From Gammaproteobacteria bacterium (GTDB taxonomy: Bacteria; Pseudomonadota; Gammaproteobacteria; UWMA-0217), in NCBI GenBank assembly GCA_026981985.1, contig JALSHZ010000142.1, forward strand, positions 1 through 38,335: DNA of 38,335 nucleotides, read 5' to 3'. The translations under genes were made by a program, and so were the position numbers. The notes beneath the pieces are model-generated. The model searched no databases and was not told the DNA's origin. It worked only from the letters and a program-made list of their open reading frames with translations. Shown here piece by piece: positions 36,320-38,335 of the stretch; position 1 is the first letter of the stretch; each line of letters starts with the position of its first letter.

Positions 36320-36919
36320 ATGCCTGCCACTGCTGCAGAAAGAGATGCAGAACCTCATAGCTACGGTGAATACCTCAGCTGGCCCGAGGATCTGCGCTAT
36401 GAGCTGATCGATGGGACTGCCTATTTGATGTCGCCGGCACCTTCGCTCGATCATCAGGAGATCGCTGGGGAGGTCTACCGGCAGCTTGCCAATCAGTTGG
36501 AAGATCAGCTTTGCAGGCCATTCATCGCGCCTGTCGATGTGCGTCTGCCGAAAGCCAATGAGCAAGATGCCGATATTGATACGGTGGTTCAACCCGACGT
36601 GCTGGTTGTATGCGATCCAGAGCAACTGGATTATCGCGGTGTGCGCGGCGCACCAGACTTCGTGGTCGAGGTGGTTTCGCCGGGTACTGCGTTTCATGAC
36701 CACCAGCGCAAGCGGGCTATATATGAGCGTGCAGGAGTAAAGGAATACTGGCTCGTCGATCCGGTCGAGCGTTTTATCACGATTTATCGGCTTGGCGAGG
36801 CGGGCTATGGCAAACCCGATATTCAGCCGTTGGAGGCTGAAACGACCGTAGGCGTTTTGCCCGGGGTTTCGATCCAGTGGGATGCGCTGGTGGCCCGGTT
36901 GGCCGTGGTGGTGGAGTGA
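36320..36919 (+). CDS. Uma2-family (DUF820) putative restriction endonuclease-fold protein, copy 2
   Basis: A 199-residue paralogue of the gene 947 bases upstream, with the same PD-(D/E)XK residues (QPDVLVVCD, FVVEVVSPGT, HQRKRAIYERAGVKEYW). Residues 1-50 and ~110-185 are almost identical to copy 1, down to the DNA. Residues ~51-109 differ at many positions (QLANQLEDQLCRPFIAP against QLRQSLKGSNCHPYIAP). The last ~12 residues also differ. The gene is intact and ends nine bases before the convergent nosD-like gene. Confidence 0.85.
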   Translation: MPATAAERDAEPHSYGEYLSWPEDLRYELIDGTAYLMSPAPSLDHQEIAGEVYRQLANQLEDQLCRPFIAPVDVRLPKANEQDADIDTVVQPDVLVVCDPEQLDYRGVRGAPDFVVEVVSPGTAFHDHQRKRAIYERAGVKEYWLVDPVERFITIYRLGEAGYGKPDIQPLEAETTVGVLPGVSIQWDALVARLAVVVE

Positions 36920-36928
36920 TCCACGGGG

Positions 36929-38182
36929 CTACTGGGCAGTCCTGCTAGTTGGATATATGGTGCCGAGCCTGCCATGCATCCTCGGAGCCGGGTCACGCAG
37001 CACCAGCTCGGGTGGGGAGAACGGTGCCAGCCGTTCGACGAAGTCCACCACGCTCAGCGCGGGTGAACCGCGGAAGAATTTGGTCATTGGCCGGTCGCGC
37101 CAGATGCGATCGGAATAGAGATGGATTTCATGGGGCAGGTCGCCACGGCCATCTTCATTGAAATCGTAGCCGGCGTACCTGTCCCAGTAGTTTCCCAACC
37201 AATCGTTGTCCCTCACCGTCATCGAGGCGCTGCCGATGACATCGGCAAAGTTGTTGATGAAGTCGTTGTCGTGAATCACATGCCCACCTTTCTCGCCGTA
37301 GAAATACATCGCGATGTCGTTGAACAGCAGTGTATTGCGCCTTGCGTAGAGGATATTTTCAGGGTGGATCGGCGCATTCGCGCGCAGGCCGACGGCGCAG
37401 TGAATGAGCTGATTGCCTTCGATGACGACCTGCGAGCTTTCCTTGAAGGCGAGTCCGGAGCCGGTGAGCTTGCGCATGTGGCTGATGTGATTATCCCTGA
37501 TGACGAGGTCGTTGGAGTAGAGCACGGTGATGCCGGTGGCGTTGTAATGCAGCGTATTGCCGATGATTTCATTGTCGGGGGAGAAGACGAACTCCATGCC
37601 GATGCGGCTGTGGTCGATACGGTTGCCGACAAAGCGGTTATCGCTGGCGTTGGTGATCACCAGATCGCGGACGTGGCTGAACACATTGTTGGTGATGGTG
37701 TTGTCGTGGCTGTACCAGAGCCGCAGCCCTTCGCCGCGCATGGAGATGTCGTAGTCTTTGGAGCTGACCTTGTTGCCGCGGATCAGGTTGCCATCCGACT
37801 TGCGCAGGTGGATGCCAAACAGACAATTGTCGATTGTCAGGTTTTCGACGATGTTATTGCTGCCGTTGACCAGCAGGCCGGCATCGAGCCGGTTGTGGGA
37901 ATCGCCGGAATTGATGATGCGCAGATTCCGCAGCTCGACGCCATTGGCATTGATGGTCACCACGGTTTCATTGTCATCACCATCGATCGTGACCTTGCCT
38001 TGCCCATCGATCACCATCTTGCGGTCGATGATGACCGGGCCTGAGTAGACACCGGGATCGGGCACGAGTGTGCCGCCGGTTGGCGTCAGCGCGATATAGA
38101 GTTGCAGGGGCGGGTTGCTGAAAGCCGGTGCTGGTAGCAGACACAGGAGCAGAAGCAAGCGTGGTTTGAACTTGCCAGCCAT
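36929..38182 (-). CDS. nosD: NosD-like periplasmic right-handed beta-helix protein
   Basis: A 417-residue exported protein. A signal peptide (MAGKFKPRLLLLLCLLPAPA then FSNPP) precedes VYSGPVIIDRKMVIDG and about ten parallel beta-helix (PbH1) turns, such as NNIVENLTIDNCLFGIHLRK, NLIRGNKV, NTITNNVF and NRFVGNRI. The C-terminal NDWLGNYWDRYAGYDFNEDG and the ending DLPHEIHLYS are typical of NosD. NosD assists copper-site assembly of nitrous-oxide reductase. The ATG at 38182 is preferred to a GTG seven codons upstream because it starts the signal peptide. nosF does not follow; nosZ would have to lie beyond the right edge. A related CASH-domain role is possible. Confidence 0.82.
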   Translation of the reverse strand: MAGKFKPRLLLLLCLLPAPAFSNPPLQLYIALTPTGGTLVPDPGVYSGPVIIDRKMVIDGQGKVTIDGDDNETVVTINANGVELRNLRIINSGDSHNRLDAGLLVNGSNNIVENLTIDNCLFGIHLRKSDGNLIRGNKVSSKDYDISMRGEGLRLWYSHDNTITNNVFSHVRDLVITNASDNRFVGNRIDHSRIGMEFVFSPDNEIIGNTLHYNATGITVLYSNDLVIRDNHISHMRKLTGSGLAFKESSQVVIEGNQLIHCAVGLRANAPIHPENILYARRNTLLFNDIAMYFYGEKGGHVIHDNDFINNFADVIGSASMTVRDNDWLGNYWDRYAGYDFNEDGRGDLPHEIHLYSDRIWRDRPMTKFFRGSPALSVVDFVERLAPFSPPELVLRDPAPRMHGRLGTIYPTSRTAQ

Positions 38183-38335
38183 GAGCTTGTCACGGCAGAT
38201 CACTGCGCCGGAACTTGAGTTAAGAATAATGGGGCCTCGGCCACATTTTTTTACCGCCGTAGCCGGGAGTGTTTCCCCTTGCCCGATCCGGCGCCATGCC
38301 GCGGTTGCATCGCATGTGATAATCGAACACAGACG

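Noticed and set aside
37121-38044. 307-codon plus-strand frame rich in Val, Asp and Ala
   Set aside because: Antisense of the repetitive beta-helix gene. The periodic composition comes from the PbH1 repeats.
38204-38335. FNR/Dnr-type box upstream of the NosD-like gene
   Set aside because: A TGTGATAATCGAA stretch is present but does not form a TTGAT-N4-ATCAA palindrome.

Overview
The window reads as a chromosomal segment of a Gammaproteobacterium with fairly high GC. The evidence is the gene order kdsD-kdsC-lptC-lptA-lptB-rpoN-hpf-ptsN-hprK-rapZ, a complete mlaFEDCB operon, the rppH-ptsP pair, and a class Ia ribonucleotide reductase whose alpha subunit carries two ATP cones. A NosD-like protein and two Uma2 genes suggest an environmental, possibly sulfur-oxidising or denitrifying lineage, but the species cannot be fixed from the sequence. 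No rRNA, tRNA or CRISPR array was seen.

Layout. 1-49: the first codons of an ISAs1-type transposase, cut by the window edge. 343-4471 (minus): nrdA-nrdB behind a promoter flanked by two NrdR boxes and a perfect DnaA box. 4761-6702 (plus): a CBS-like/degenerate-GGDEF protein followed by a ROK sugar kinase. 6703-7066: intergenic tandem repeats, with a related fragment at 26.4 kb. 7067-10246: a small unknown protein, a large REC-PAS-GGDEF-EAL c-di-GMP protein and a rhodanese. 10254-12396 (minus): HAD phosphatase-thiD-thiE. 12529-17244 (plus): rppH, ptsP, apbC/mrp and dcd. 17270-17521: a small membrane protein with a PEP-CTERM-like tail.

17716-28381 (minus) is one long co-directional block. Read 5' to 3' it is a yrbG-like Ca2+/Na+ exchanger, kdsD, kdsC, lptC, lptA, lptB, rpoN, hpf, ptsN, a short hprK, rapZ, an EIIA-Man-like protein, ptsO (NPr) and mgtE. 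It links Kdo synthesis and LPS export to sigma-54 and the regulatory nitrogen PTS. The EI-Ntr of that PTS (ptsP) lies at 13-15 kb. No sugar permease (EIIB/EIIC) is visible, so the PTS looks purely regulatory.

28606-31765 (plus): mlaFEDCB, retrograde phospholipid transport. Its mlaE-mlaD gap holds a 38-bp mini-element with an 8-bp target duplication. 31934-33838 (minus): htpG behind a clear sigma-32 promoter. 33989-34318: a small unknown protein. 34308-35165 (minus): a bacterial voltage-gated channel with an unusually acidic selectivity filter. 35373-36919: two Uma2-family paralogues in mosaic duplication, separated by a 189-bp IS66-like MITE with its own 8-bp target duplication. 36929-38182 (minus): a NosD-like periplasmic beta-helix protein.

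The observations most worth following are the IS66-like mini-element family (two insertions, each with a perfect 8-bp duplication), the TFEDWTD channel filter, the mosaic Uma2 pair, the kinase-domain-only HprK, and the nrd control region.
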